A stretch of 64,000 nt of DNA, taken from contig NZ_VATK01000011.1 of NCBI RefSeq assembly GCF_006546985.1, positions 1-64,000 of the forward strand, given 5' to 3'. Source of the DNA: Bacillus sp. 03113. Its GTDB lineage: Bacteria > Bacillota > Bacilli > Bacillales > Cytobacillaceae. A program made the translations under genes and the position numbers. Under the pieces are notes generated by a model, which was not told the DNA's origin, searched no databases, and was given only the letters and a program-made list of their open reading frames with translations. Every line of letters begins with the position of its first letter. Position 1 is the first letter of the stretch. Of the stretch, positions 17,517 through 27,119 are shown piece after piece.

Positions 17517-18374
17517 ATGAAATTTAAAATGCTAGCAGTTGATTTAGATGGGACGTTGCTTAATAGAAAGAAGGAAATTAGTATTGAAACGATCAATGCC
17601 ATTCAATCTTATCGAAATATAGGTGGGAGGGTTGTTATTTGCAGCGGTCGAACTCCTTTATCGACGAAATGGATATCTGAATATATCGGTTTAAATGAGC
17701 CGATCATTGCTTATAATGGAGCCATCATTCAAACAGCAAATGGAGAAATTATTGAGCAGTCAATCTTTCAGGAAACTGCTATCTTTACTCTTTTAGATTT
17801 TGCTCATTCAGAAGGAATGTACATTCAAATGTATGAGGGAGATCGCCTGTTGATTTCAGAGGAAAATGAAATAAATCTTCAGTGGATTCAAAATAATATT
17901 CCATTGCTTGATTCTTCAAGTGAGTCGGCTACTCAATGTGAAAATTATCGACGTAAATGTGATGTAATGCATGTTGGAAATTGGTTGGATTATTTTAAGG
18001 AGTCTAATCCTTCTATTATGAAAATAGCAGTATTTAATAAAAAAAAGACTACTAATTTGTTAACAAAAATGACTCAGCTAGCTGGTGATTTTGAAATTAG
18101 CAGCAGTTTTAATTTTGAAAATTTAGAGATTTCTCCAGGAGGGGTAACAAAAGCGGCAGCATTATTAAAGCTTTCTGAGCAGCTACAGATCCCAATTTCA
18201 CAAGTAGCTGCAATAGGAGATAACTTTAACGATATTCAAATGTTAAAGACTGCTGGGCTCGGAATTGCAATGGGGAATGCTCCAGAAGAAGTGAAAAATA
18301 AAGCAGATGCAATAACGAGTACAAATGAAGAATCGGGTGTTGCCAAAGCGATTCAAAAGTACTTACTTTCTTAA
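17517..18374 (+). CDS. Cof-type HAD-IIB phosphatase
   Basis: The 285-aa product begins with the HAD nucleophile motif AVDLDGTLL, has motif II VICSGRTP, the Lys-containing GGVTKAAAL stretch, and motif IV AIGDNFNDIQML. The C2B cap makes it a Cof-like sugar-phosphate or flavin-phosphate phosphatase. ATG 17517 follows GGAGG at the right distance; the longer frame to 17481 lacks a ribosome site. It stands just before the murQ promoter and may act on a sugar phosphate, but that is only contextual. Confidence 0.85.
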   Translation: MKFKMLAVDLDGTLLNRKKEISIETINAIQSYRNIGGRVVICSGRTPLSTKWISEYIGLNEPIIAYNGAIIQTANGEIIEQSIFQETAIFTLLDFAHSEGMYIQMYEGDRLLISEENEINLQWIQNNIPLLDSSSESATQCENYRRKCDVMHVGNWLDYFKESNPSIMKIAVFNKKKTTNLLTKMTQLAGDFEISSSFNFENLEISPGGVTKAAALLKLSEQLQIPISQVAAIGDNFNDIQMLKTAGLGIAMGNAPEEVKNKADAITSTNEESGVAKAIQKYLLS

Positions 18375-18448
18375 TTTATGTTAGTAGTGCTCATAAAAGG
18401 CTTTTTTTGATTTGTTTGAAATAAAATTTTAAAAATAACAAAAAAATA

Positions 18449-18477
18449 TTGTATTTTTATTTTAATATTTATATAAT
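18449..18477 (+). promoter_or_regulatory. Sigma-A promoter of murQ
   Basis: TTGTAT (18449-18454), a 17-bp spacer and TATAAT (18472-18477) form a strong match. AT-rich near-repeats (AAATAAAATTTTA at 18419-18431) just upstream could be the MurR operator. Confidence 0.65.
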
Positions 18478-18533
18478 AAAGCTACAGAAGATTGCGACAA
18501 CTTAGAATAAAACAACAAAGGAGATGTGAGTAG

Positions 18534-19442
18534 ATGGAAAGCAACTTAAAAAAATTAACAACAGAAACCCAAAATGAAAAGACTATGCAAATTGATATAG
18601 CATCACCGTTGGAGATTTTATCTATTATGAATGAAGAGGATCAAAAGGTTGCACTCGCTGTTCAAAAGGTTCTCCCTGATATTGAAAGTGCAGTAGTTAA
18701 AATCGTGGATTCATTTAAAAATGGTGGCCGTTTGATTTATGTCGGAGCTGGAACGAGTGGTCGTCTTGGTGTATTAGATGCTGTAGAATGTCCGCCGACT
18801 TATAGTACGGATCCGCAAATGGTTCAAGGTCTTATAGCGGGTGGGAGCAGTGCATTTATAAAAGCTGTTGAGGGAGCTGAAGATCGTCCAGAGCTTGGAG
18901 AAAATGATTTAAAAGAAATTGAAGTATCATCTTTAGATACGGTCGTTGGGATTGCGGCGAGTGGAAGAACACCCTATGTTATAGGAGCTCTTAAATATGC
19001 ACGAAGCATAGGGGCAAAAACAATCGCATTGTCTTGTAATAAAAATGCGTTAATCAGTCAAGAGGCTGAGCGAAGTATCGAAGTGATTGTAGGACCAGAA
19101 GTACTAACTGGATCAACTAGATTAAAAGCGGCAACAGCTCAAAAAATGATATTAAATATGATGACTACAACCTCTATGATTTTGTTAGGAAAAGCATATA
19201 CAAACTTAATGGTCGATGTGCATGTTAGCAATTATAAATTAAAGGAACGGGCCATTCAGATCATTTCAACTGTTACAGGTGTCTCTTATGAAGAAGCAAA
19301 GGACAAACTGGAACAAGCGGATAATCAAGTGAAAACAGCAATTATTATGATTAAAGCGAAGGTAACAAAGAAAGAGGCCATTCATTTATTAGAAAAAGCA
19401 GATGGATATGCCAGTAAAGCAATCGAGTTAACTAAAAAGTAG
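18534..19442 (+). CDS. murQ: N-acetylmuramic acid 6-phosphate etherase
   Basis: The 302-aa product shows the SIS fold and family signature [22 protein letters not shown], with [17 protein letters not shown] and [17 protein letters not shown]. MurQ cleaves the lactyl ether of MurNAc-6-phosphate to give GlcNAc-6-phosphate and D-lactate in the cytoplasm. ATG is preceded by AAAGGAGATG. It is the first gene of a murQ-murR-murP-mupG group, so its substrate comes from the transporter and the glycosidase encoded downstream. Confidence 0.95.
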   Translation: MESNLKKLTTETQNEKTMQIDIASPLEILSIMNEEDQKVALAVQKVLPDIESAVVKIVDSFKNGGRLIYVGAGTSGRLGVLDAVECPPTYSTDPQMVQGLIAGGSSAFIKAVEGAEDRPELGENDLKEIEVSSLDTVVGIAASGRTPYVIGALKYARSIGAKTIALSCNKNALISQEAERSIEVIVGPEVLTGSTRLKAATAQKMILNMMTTTSMILLGKAYTNLMVDVHVSNYKLKERAIQIISTVTGVSYEEAKDKLEQADNQVKTAIIMIKAKVTKKEAIHLLEKADGYASKAIELTKK

Positions 19443-19571
19443 GAGCGTTGATTCTTAGACTTAATGTAAAAAGAATCACGTTGTTAACTATGCTCTGAAT
19501 AAATTTCATAATCCATGGGAATTTGGATGTGGTTGAACATAAAAAATTAGAATTGATAGGGAGGTTTGGTT

Positions 19572-20423
19572 GTGGCTAAAGGTGGAATAAAAATGCTTCA
19601 AAACTTACTTGAACAGCTTCCTGCATCTGAGCGAAAAATAGCAGCTTATATTCTTGACCATCCTCATGCTGTATTGAATAGTACAGTGAGTGAATTAAGT
19701 GAGCTTGCTAATGCGAGTGGTGCGGCTGTTGTCAGGCTTTGTAAATCTTTAGGATTAAATGGATTTCAGGATTTAAAAGTAAGAATAGCTGGTGATTTGG
19801 CTAATTCAACGGATCAAGGCTATCGAGACATAGAGCGTGGAGAATCGATCTATTCGATTGTAAAAAAAACAACAAGTAACAGCATTCAAAGCATACGAGA
19901 TACTGAGGAAATTATTAATTATGAGGAATTAGAAAAGGCAGTAAATGCATTAATACTAGCAAAGAATATTCATTTCTTTGGAATTGGGGCTTCACAAATT
20001 ATTGCTAGCGATTTACAGCAAAAATTGCTTCGTATTAATAAACAGGCAACAGCCTTTACAGATGTTCATCTTGTCGCAACTCTTATTGCAAATGCAGATA
20101 AGGATGATCTTGTATTTGGAGTATCTTATTCAGGGGAAACTCCAGAGGTTATAAAAATGATGTCATTAGCTAAAGAGAAGGGTGTAAAAACCATAAGTTT
20201 TACAAAGTACGGGCAGTCAACGATCGCTTCCCTTGGCGATATCAGACTTTTTACTTCTTTATCAAAGGAAGCGCCCTTTCGGAGTGGTGCAACATCCTCA
20301 AGGCTAGCACAGCTTTACTTAATAGATATCATTTTCTTGACTCTTGCCACAAGGAAATATGAGGAAACAGTAAATTATATAGATAAAACGAGAGAAGCAA
20401 TTGAATTTTTAAAAAAGAAATAG
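19572..20423 (+). CDS. murR: MurR/RpiR-family regulator
   Basis: The 283-aa regulator has an N-terminal RpiR helix-turn-helix (ASERKIAAYILDHP and VSELSELANASGAAVVRLCKSLGLNGFQDLK) and a C-terminal SIS domain (HFFGIGASQIIASDL, VSYSGETPEVI). Such proteins sense MurNAc-6-phosphate. GTG 19572 is chosen because GGGAGG is 7 nt upstream; the TTG at 19566 is too close. It lies between murQ and murP, as in B. subtilis. Confidence 0.85.
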   Translation: MAKGGIKMLQNLLEQLPASERKIAAYILDHPHAVLNSTVSELSELANASGAAVVRLCKSLGLNGFQDLKVRIAGDLANSTDQGYRDIERGESIYSIVKKTTSNSIQSIRDTEEIINYEELEKAVNALILAKNIHFFGIGASQIIASDLQQKLLRINKQATAFTDVHLVATLIANADKDDLVFGVSYSGETPEVIKMMSLAKEKGVKTISFTKYGQSTIASLGDIRLFTSLSKEAPFRSGATSSRLAQLYLIDIIFLTLATRKYEETVNYIDKTREAIEFLKKK

Positions 20424-20440
20424 CAGCTCTTTTTTTACAG

Positions 20441-20492
20441 AAAAAATAAGATTTTGATTCATTCAGAAATGGAATCAATGTTCTTATTTTTA
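20441..20492. terminator. Terminator between murR and murP
   Basis: AAAAATAAGA and TCTTATTTTT form the outer stem, with a second GATTC/GGAATC stem inside. It may separate murQR from murP-mupG, or act in attenuation. Confidence 0.65.
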
Positions 20493-20631
20493 GTTTGAAA
20501 AGTCGAAACATTCCGAAAGAATAACGATTGGAATAAATGAATTATTGATGAAGAGATTTTCTTTTTTAAAGAGTTAATCTATAAAAAGTTTTTTCGCAAA
20601 AATAAGTTATTAAAAAATGGAGGGATAAAGC

Positions 20632-21993
20632 ATGGCGGGCGAAAATCACATCTTAGCCAAAAAAATATTGGACCTTGTTGGGGGAGCATCAAATGTTGAA
20701 TCATTTACGCATTGTATGACAAGATTGCGTATCACACCAATTGACGAAGAGCTTGTAAATGAGGATGAATTGAAAAAAACAGAAGGTGTAATAGGTGTTG
20801 TCGTAGAAGAAACCTTGCAAATTATCTTAGGTCCAGGAAAGGTAAACCAAGTATCTGAAGAATTTGGAAATCTAGTAAATACTATTGAAAAAGTAGATTT
20901 GAAAGAAAAGGCAGCAAGTAAAAAAGCAGAAATTAACAAAAAGAATGCAACACCTTTTAAACTATTATTAAGAAAAATTTCTAGTATTTTCATTCCACTT
21001 ATTCCTGCGCTTGTTGCTTCAGGGCTCATAACAGGGATTTCAAAGGCAGTCATACAAGCAGGCTGGGTTGCGCCAGATTCTCAATTAGCAGTCATTTTAA
21101 CGGTTATTGGAGGAGGATTATTCGCATATCTTGGTATTCTTGTAGGGATGAACGCATCCAAAGAGTTTGGGGGATCTCCCGCACTTGGAGCATTAGCTGG
21201 TATCCTTATCATTAATCCAGCAGTAGCAGGAATCACACTTTTTGGAGAAGCCCTAGTTCCAGGTCGTGGTGGATTAATTGGGGTACTGTTGGCTGGAATA
21301 TTTATTGCATTTGTAGAGAAAAAGGTTCGTCGCTTTGTTCCACAGTCTCTTGATATTATCATTACTCCTACTATTGCATTACTGTTAACTGGAATCGTTA
21401 CGTATATTGTGTTTATGCCACTTGGTGGTTTGATTTCTGAAGGAATAACAAAAGGATTGCTTTCTATCTTAGATGTTGGTGGAGTTGTTGCAGGATTTGT
21501 ACTTGGTGCAACTTTCCTTCCATTAGTTGTAACAGGACTGCATCAAGGATTAACACCTGTTCATCTTGAATTAATTAATTCGATTGGTGATGACCCGCTT
21601 CTCCCAATATTAGCAATGGGTGGCGCTGGACAGGTTGGTGCTGCATTTGCCATCTATGTTAAAACAAAGAAAAAACGTCTAAAAAGAGCCATTGGTGGTG
21701 CACTACCATCTGGAATGCTTGGAATCGGTGAGCCGCTCATTTTTGGAGTAACCTTGCCACTTGGCCGTCCATTTATTACCGCTTGTTTAGGTGCAGGAAT
21801 TGGTGGTGCATTTCAAGCCTATTTTAATGTTGCAACGATTGCAGTTGGAGTTTCAGGGTTACCGCTCACTTTCTTGGTTAATACGGGTGAAGTCCTTCTT
21901 TATCTAGTTGGACTATTGATTTCATATATAGCAGGATTTATTTTTACCTACTTATTTGGCTTTAAGGATGAAATGGCTGGTGAATATGATTGA
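20632..21993 (+). CDS. murP: PTS EIIBC component, N-acetylmuramic acid type
   Basis: The 453-aa protein has an N-terminal EIIB domain with the phosphorylated Cys28 (FTHCMTRLRI), a linker (about residues 80-105, Lys-rich), and an EIIC membrane domain with about ten helices (GGLIGVLLAGIFIAFVEKKVRR, TGLHQGLTPVHLELI, GIGEPLIFGVTLPLGRP). No EIIA domain is present, so a separate EIIA (glucose type) must serve it. It phosphorylates the sugar on entry. With mupG downstream the likely substrate is the MurNAc-GlcNAc disaccharide as well as MurNAc. Confidence 0.88.
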   Translation: MAGENHILAKKILDLVGGASNVESFTHCMTRLRITPIDEELVNEDELKKTEGVIGVVVEETLQIILGPGKVNQVSEEFGNLVNTIEKVDLKEKAASKKAEINKKNATPFKLLLRKISSIFIPLIPALVASGLITGISKAVIQAGWVAPDSQLAVILTVIGGGLFAYLGILVGMNASKEFGGSPALGALAGILIINPAVAGITLFGEALVPGRGGLIGVLLAGIFIAFVEKKVRRFVPQSLDIIITPTIALLLTGIVTYIVFMPLGGLISEGITKGLLSILDVGGVVAGFVLGATFLPLVVTGLHQGLTPVHLELINSIGDDPLLPILAMGGAGQVGAAFAIYVKTKKKRLKRAIGGALPSGMLGIGEPLIFGVTLPLGRPFITACLGAGIGGAFQAYFNVATIAVGVSGLPLTFLVNTGEVLLYLVGLLISYIAGFIFTYLFGFKDEMAGEYD

Positions 21994-23006
21994 TTGGAAT
22001 CTCATTCTACTTAAATGATCCTCTGGCTGAAGAACGAATAGAGGATGCGGGAAAAAAAGGAGTAGATAAAGCGTTCACTTCCTTACATATACCTGAAGAA
22101 TCGGGAAATTTGGCGGCTCGAGCAAAAAAGCTTTTACAAGTGGCTAAGAATGTAGGGATAGAGGTGTATGCGGATGTGTCCTATAAAACCCCTCATCATC
22201 TTGGTATTGCTGGATTTGAAGATTTACTGGAATTTGGAGTTTCAGGATTACGACTAGATGATTTTTTTGATTATGAAGAGATTATCACTTTATCTAAATC
22301 ATTCAAAATTGCTTTAAACGCTAGTATTTTGTTTGAAAAAGATTTACAGCAATTACTTAATGCTGGATTGGATAAGGAGCGATTGATTGCTTGGCATAAT
22401 TTCTATCCTCGACCAGAAACGGGTTTGGAAGAATCATTTTTCTATCAGCAGAATCAACTTTATAATAAGTACAATATTCCAATAAGTGCCTATGTACCAG
22501 GTAGAGGGGAAAAAAGAGGACCGCTTTTTGCGGGTCTACCTACACTAGAAAAACATCGAGAGGTTGATCCATTTCAAGGAGCACTTGAGCTTTATGATTA
22601 TGGAATTCATGATGTCTATATTGGGGATCCTGATCCTGGTGAAGGATTAATAGAAGAGCTAATTCAATACGATAAGAATCATGCCGTCTCGCTTCGAATA
22701 GAAAGTTCGTTTTTGAATTCAGAGATATATCAGCTTCGACCTGACTTTTCACGAGATGTGCTAAGATTTATGAATACAAGAAGCACAAGCAGTATACCAC
22801 CATCAAATACTATTGAACGTCCAAGAGGAACCATCACAATGGACAATGATCTTTACGGTCGCTACAAAGGAGAAATTCAAATTACCCTACGGAACTTACC
22901 AGCAGATGAACGAGTGAATGTGTTAGGCCATGTAGTGGAGCAAGATCTACCTTTACTATCTTTGGTAAAACCAGGGGATAGAGTGTATATGAAATTATAT
23001 AATTAA
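21990..23006 (+). CDS. mupG: 6-phospho-N-acetylmuramidase (MupG, DUF871)
   Basis: The 338-aa protein has an N-terminal TIM-barrel domain (GISFYLNDP, KAFTSLHIPEE, YADVSYKT, LRLDDFFDYEE, AWHNFYPRPETGL) and a C-terminal beta domain (about residues 235-338). This is the DUF871 family whose S. aureus member cleaves MurNAc-6P-GlcNAc into MurNAc-6P and GlcNAc in the cytoplasm. It starts in a 4-nt overlap with murP, so transport and cleavage are coupled. It then delivers MurNAc-6P to MurQ. Confidence 0.88.
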   Translation: MIGISFYLNDPLAEERIEDAGKKGVDKAFTSLHIPEESGNLAARAKKLLQVAKNVGIEVYADVSYKTPHHLGIAGFEDLLEFGVSGLRLDDFFDYEEIITLSKSFKIALNASILFEKDLQQLLNAGLDKERLIAWHNFYPRPETGLEESFFYQQNQLYNKYNIPISAYVPGRGEKRGPLFAGLPTLEKHREVDPFQGALELYDYGIHDVYIGDPDPGEGLIEELIQYDKNHAVSLRIESSFLNSEIYQLRPDFSRDVLRFMNTRSTSSIPPSNTIERPRGTITMDNDLYGRYKGEIQITLRNLPADERVNVLGHVVEQDLPLLSLVKPGDRVYMKLYN

Positions 23007-23014
23007 TGGAGCGT

Positions 23015-23049
23015 GATTGATACTTTTTCAATGGTATCAATCCTTTTTT
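23015..23049 (+). terminator. Intrinsic terminator after mupG
   Basis: GATTGATAC (23015-23023) and GTATCAATC (23034-23042) form a perfect 9-bp stem followed by CTTTTTT. Confidence 0.88.
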
Positions 23050-23296
23050 GTGGTTAAAAATAATAAGGAAAAAACGGAATCGAAAATCAATGTCAACGAT
23101 AACCATTTACATTCTCCTTTTTTAGATTATTCATAAGCTACTTAATCATGAATTTTACAACCCTTCATGACTCTCTAAATCATATTTTAAAATTATGTTT
23201 TGTGTGAAAAATTATTATTTAAATGTGAGTTTCTTCTATTATATATACCTGTTATTAAATCCACTCTTAAATCAAATAGATTTGAATCTTATTGAA

Positions 23297-23328
23297 TAAA
23301 AAGGACGAAGTCTCGAAAAGACTTCGCC
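23297..23328 (-). terminator. Intrinsic terminator of the PFOR operon
   Basis: On the minus strand GGCGAAGTCT pairs with AGACTTCGTCC, and TTTTT follows (23298-23302 complement). Confidence 0.88.
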
Positions 23329-23339
23329 TGAAAAATTGA

Positions 23340-25634
23340 TTATAGATATGGACTTTCACTTTTTACTTTAAGCTTCTGCCATCTTCTTTCTACCTCGTCG
23401 TTAAAGTCAGATAGCATTTCTTGATTTTCTTCTTTTAAAAGATGCTTAGTTTTGCCCATAGATTGCAGCCATTCAGAAAGAGGAATTTTCTTATTTTTTT
23501 CTTCAGGATTATAAGTAATGGCTGTAACTCCATTTTCTACTTCATAGAGAGGGAAGAAACATGAATTAACGGCTGCTTCCATTATTTTTGATCCAAAACG
23601 ATCATCAGATTTCCAGTTTAGAGGACAAGTCATCAGTATTTTTCCATAAACGGTCCCCACGTTTTGCGCGTACCATTGTGCTTTTGCTGCTTTTTTAATC
23701 AAGTCCTGTGGAAAAGCTTCTGAGCCTGTAAATACATAAGGGATATTCGTCGCAGCCATAATTTGAGCTGTATCCTTATGGTGGAAGGATTTTCCTTTTT
23801 GAGCACGTCCAACACCACTAGTACTAGTCATATGGCCGATTGGTGTTGAATAAGACATTTGTGATCCTGTATTCATATAACCTTCATTATCGTATTCTAG
23901 CATAATTAAGTTATGGTTTCTTAATGCTGTTCCAATAGCAGAACCCATTCCTATGTCCATTCCTCCATCACCCGTAACCATCACGAAAGTAGCGTTATCT
24001 GCAACGTCTACTTCTCCCCGTCTTTGCAGCTCCAAAAATGCTTCTAACGTTCCAGATAATGTAGCCGGCCCGTTTTGGAAGAGATTGTGGATCATAGTTT
24101 GTTTATGGGAAGTATACGGATATGCTGTTGTGACAACATATGCACAACCAGTATGAAATAACACGATCACATCGCCTTCAATTCCTTTAAAAAACAGCTC
24201 TAATCCAGATAAAATTCCACAACCTGGACATGCTCCATGACCTGGTGCAAGCCGTTTAGGTTTTGCAGTAAGTGAACGTAAAGGAGGAATTTTCACATTT
24301 AAACTATTCGTTTCTTCATTTTTTGTTACTTCTATTAAGCCAGTATTGTAAGCATCCCCATATTGAGGTTCAATAATAGGTTTAATCTCGTTTTCTGGCT
24401 CTCCCGGATAATGACCGTAGTAGTCAAATGGTTTCTCAGCATAATTCTTCTCCATCGCATCTATTGCTAATTGGAAGAAGGTTTCTGCATCATCGGCATA
24501 AAAGTCTTTTCCGCCGAGACCAAAAACTCTGCTAAGGACGATAGTTTGGTTATCCTTGTCTTCTTGAATGGCTGACTTCACTTCATGTGTTAAGTTTGGA
24601 CCGTGTCCACCGTATGAATCTGCTCGTTCCCCAACTAAAAGAGCTTTTACGTTTTTTAAAGCTTGTCTTATTTCTTCAGCAGGAAATGGTCGAATAATAT
24701 TCGGACTAATAACACCAGCTTTAATTCCTTTTTTGCGTAAACGATCGACAACATCTTTAGATGTTTCAGCTGCTGAATTTAGAAGGAATAAAGCAACTTC
24801 TGCATCTTCCATTTTATATAGATCCAGAACAGAATAAGAACGTCCGGATAATTCGGTATATTGTTTTGTAATTTCCTCAAAAACCTCTTTTGCTTGGTAA
24901 ATGGCTTCTGATTGCTGATAATGGTTATTGACTAAATCATCACCATTCATATGAGCTCCAATTGTAACAGGTTTCTTTGGATCGCGAATAAATGGATAGT
25001 CAGTCGGACATGGTCCTACAAAATCTTGAACAATTTTACGATCTTTGAAATAATTTACCTTTCTTTTTTGATGAGAGGTAAAGAATCCGTCGTAAGCCAC
25101 AATAACAGGTAAGCGAACTTTTGAATGCTCGGCAATTTTTAACGCCATAATATTCATATCATATACAGCTTGCGGTGTTCTTGCTGTTAAAATCACCCAT
25201 CCAGTATTCAACGCAAAATATAAATCTGAATGATCACCTCGAATGTCAAGTGGACCGCTAATAGCACGAGTAACAAGATTCATTACCATTGGAAAACGTG
25301 TCCCTGACTGAACAGGTAGTTGTTCGAGCATATACATAAAACCATTTGCGCTTGTCGCATTAAAAACACGAGCACCAGTTGCGGCAGCACCGTAGCAAAT
25401 TCCCGCAGAGCCATGCTCGCCATCTGCTGGTATTAATTTGATATCATGTTCTCCACGAGTCTTCATTTGATCTAAGTATTGAGCTACTTCCGTTGATGGA
25501 GTAATTGGAAAATAACCCATAATATGATAATTGATTTGTGCCGCAGCCATTGCAGCCATTTCATTGCCAGATTCGAATGTAGTTAATTGTACCGGAGCAT
25601 TCTTTACTAATAAATCATTTTCTAAAACTGACAT
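23340..25634 (-). CDS. Pyruvate:ferredoxin oxidoreductase, fused alpha-beta subunit
   Basis: The 764-aa protein joins two usual subunits. The alpha part (about residues 1-430) begins with GNEMAAMAAAQINYHIMGYFPITPSTEV and has the GERADSYGGHGPNL domain-II region. The beta part (about 460-764) carries the cluster cysteines of GACPGCGIL, a later Cys in FHTGCAYV, and the thiamine-diphosphate motif GDGGMDIGMGSA...NHNLIMLEYDNEGYMNTG. The enzyme oxidises pyruvate (or another 2-oxo acid) to acyl-CoA and reduces ferredoxin or flavodoxin. Next to nif genes it is the natural electron source for nitrogenase. It is translationally coupled (TAATG) to the gamma-delta gene. Confidence 0.85.
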   Translation of the reverse strand: MSVLENDLLVKNAPVQLTTFESGNEMAAMAAAQINYHIMGYFPITPSTEVAQYLDQMKTRGEHDIKLIPADGEHGSAGICYGAAATGARVFNATSANGFMYMLEQLPVQSGTRFPMVMNLVTRAISGPLDIRGDHSDLYFALNTGWVILTARTPQAVYDMNIMALKIAEHSKVRLPVIVAYDGFFTSHQKRKVNYFKDRKIVQDFVGPCPTDYPFIRDPKKPVTIGAHMNGDDLVNNHYQQSEAIYQAKEVFEEITKQYTELSGRSYSVLDLYKMEDAEVALFLLNSAAETSKDVVDRLRKKGIKAGVISPNIIRPFPAEEIRQALKNVKALLVGERADSYGGHGPNLTHEVKSAIQEDKDNQTIVLSRVFGLGGKDFYADDAETFFQLAIDAMEKNYAEKPFDYYGHYPGEPENEIKPIIEPQYGDAYNTGLIEVTKNEETNSLNVKIPPLRSLTAKPKRLAPGHGACPGCGILSGLELFFKGIEGDVIVLFHTGCAYVVTTAYPYTSHKQTMIHNLFQNGPATLSGTLEAFLELQRRGEVDVADNATFVMVTGDGGMDIGMGSAIGTALRNHNLIMLEYDNEGYMNTGSQMSYSTPIGHMTSTSGVGRAQKGKSFHHKDTAQIMAATNIPYVFTGSEAFPQDLIKKAAKAQWYAQNVGTVYGKILMTCPLNWKSDDRFGSKIMEAAVNSCFFPLYEVENGVTAITYNPEEKNKKIPLSEWLQSMGKTKHLLKEENQEMLSDFNDEVERRWQKLKVKSESPYL

Positions 25635-26647
25635 TATGAAATCCCTCCTGTGATATACGGAAACTCTTGTTTCACCTGATTAGCTTCGATATACCCATTT
25701 GTTTCTCGCATAGAACTAAGTGCACTAGTAGGACAGGCTTCAACACACTTTAAACAACCCTTGCAATACTGATAGTCAATTCCTTTAAGAGACATTATTT
25801 TTTTCCCGCGTTTATTTACATTTGCTTCCCAAACAAAACAAAAATCAGGACAAACCGTATCACAGGAGGCGCAATTGATACAGCTTTCTTTATCAAATTG
25901 TGGTATAAATCCTTGACGTGATCCGCCTAAATCTTTCACTAGGCTGTTTCCTTGAGCAGTTAATACACCGCCTATTTTTTGTGTATTAAATCCAAGAGAA
26001 GAACGAGGGCGTGAGAATGGTTTTGTATGAGCATCTTGAGGCACTTCATAGGTTTTGAATGTTACTTCGTTATATCCTCTATCAAAGGTTCGAATATTTG
26101 ATTCAACTAAATGAGGATATTTTTTTTCAAATGTTTTTCTTATGACTTGGCGCATTGATTCCGGATCTAGGAAATCGCAAATGCGAAATAGAGCACCAAG
26201 CATGGCTGTGTTTACTCTTGTCTTTTCTTTAACGGCAATTTTTAGTGCATCAACAATAGCTAATGTTCCATATTCTAGTTTTAAATCTTCTTTTACTTCA
26301 TCGAAGTCTCTTGCGGAGTTGACTAATATGATGCCGTTAGGGTTTAAACCACTTGTAACATCCACTGTTTTATATAGAGCTTCATGGAAAACTCCTACAA
26401 CGTGAGGTTCTTCGATCGGACTATGTGCTCTAATTTCGATTTCTGGGTCACAGAAACGAACGAAACTTTTCACTGGAGATCCTTTTTTTTCGGATCCATA
26501 TGACGAAAAGTTTGAACCGTTCAATCCGAGACCAAATACTCCTGCTTCAGCAAGCATTTTCCCTGCAAGATTCGCACCTAATCCACCAATCGATTCTAAT
26601 CGAATTTCAAAAAAGCCGAGTTCATTTTTGTTCGGTAGTATAGACAT
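25634..26647 (-). CDS. Pyruvate:ferredoxin oxidoreductase, fused gamma-delta subunit
   Basis: The 337-aa protein combines the gamma domain (about residues 10-190, RLESIGGLGANLAGKMLAEAG) with a C-terminal delta domain holding two 4Fe-4S motifs, CINCASCDTVCPDFCF and CKGCLKCVEACP. These pass electrons from the catalytic subunit to ferredoxin or flavodoxin. It is the first gene of a two-gene operon; each gene carries two of the four usual subunits. ATG follows AGGAGG. Confidence 0.85.
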   Translation of the reverse strand: MSILPNKNELGFFEIRLESIGGLGANLAGKMLAEAGVFGLGLNGSNFSSYGSEKKGSPVKSFVRFCDPEIEIRAHSPIEEPHVVGVFHEALYKTVDVTSGLNPNGIILVNSARDFDEVKEDLKLEYGTLAIVDALKIAVKEKTRVNTAMLGALFRICDFLDPESMRQVIRKTFEKKYPHLVESNIRTFDRGYNEVTFKTYEVPQDAHTKPFSRPRSSLGFNTQKIGGVLTAQGNSLVKDLGGSRQGFIPQFDKESCINCASCDTVCPDFCFVWEANVNKRGKKIMSLKGIDYQYCKGCLKCVEACPTSALSSMRETNGYIEANQVKQEFPYITGGIS

Positions 26648-26958
26648 TTGTACCTCCTATTAGAGTGATTTTAGATACTGATTTTACAAATTTGATACAC
26701 ACTAGATTTCTCATGATATTGTATTGATTTATGAGAAAATTTAGAAACTTTAAAAAACCGATCATAAAACTTATTTTAATTGATAAATATTCACATAGCT
26801 GTGACAAACATCGTAATTTTCAGCTGATTTTTACACAATATTAATGATAGCGCTTAAAATTTGTCTATTTTTTGAACAAAAGTGAAGAAAAAGGATAGTT
26901 TAACATTTTTGACTATTTTTAAACGTTACTTACCATAAATTATTTGTATAATGACCAT
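26648..26958. other. PFOR upstream region
   Basis: No gene is seen. A TTCACA-TAGC-TGTGAC palindrome (26790-26804) lies about 150 bp before the PFOR start and could be an operator. A plus-strand TATAAT (26947-26952) precedes the RNA-like element at 26959-27119. Confidence 0.4.
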
Positions 26959-27119
26959 ATTGAAAAAGGAACGAGGTTGATTATCAACCTCGTTCCCTTA
27001 TCGAATTAAGTTAGTCCACCACTTTATATAGATGGATCAAGTCGCTTGCGACGTACAGGACGTACTAGTGCCGATGTAGCCACAGGATGTGGCGTACTTA
27101 ATCGGCCGCTTTTCTTATT
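26959..27119 (+). ncRNA. Candidate sRNA with CsrA-type CAGGAYG hairpins (element A)
   Basis: A plus-strand TATAAT at 26947-26952 is followed by a 12-14-bp hairpin (26968-26996), a GTCGC/GCGAC hairpin (27041-27052), GTAC-AGGAC-GTAC (27053-27065) and GCCAC-AGGAT-GTGGC (27079-27093). The last is enclosed by GCCGAT (27070-27075) and ATCGGC (27101-27106), with a U-rich tail CTTTTCTTATT at 27109-27119, which makes a terminator. Two loops expose GGA in the context CAGGACG and CAGGATG, the repeat motif of CsrB-type RNAs. On the other strand it would be the 3'-UTR of the regulator gene. No -35 is evident, so transcription is not proven. Confidence 0.5.
26961..26996 (-). terminator. Intrinsic terminator of the molybdate regulator gene
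   Basis: GGAACGAGGTTGAT and ATCAACCTCGTTCC form the stem; on the minus strand it is followed by TTTTTC (26962-26967 complement). Confidence 0.8.

Noticed and set aside
20646-21362. Two minus-strand frames (135 and 93 aa) inside murP
   Set aside because: Both are shadows of the EIIBC coding sequence.
26790-26804. FNR site before the PFOR genes
   Set aside because: The palindrome is TCACA-N4-TGTGA, the reverse of the FNR order TGTGA-N6-TCACA, so only an unspecified operator can be suggested.
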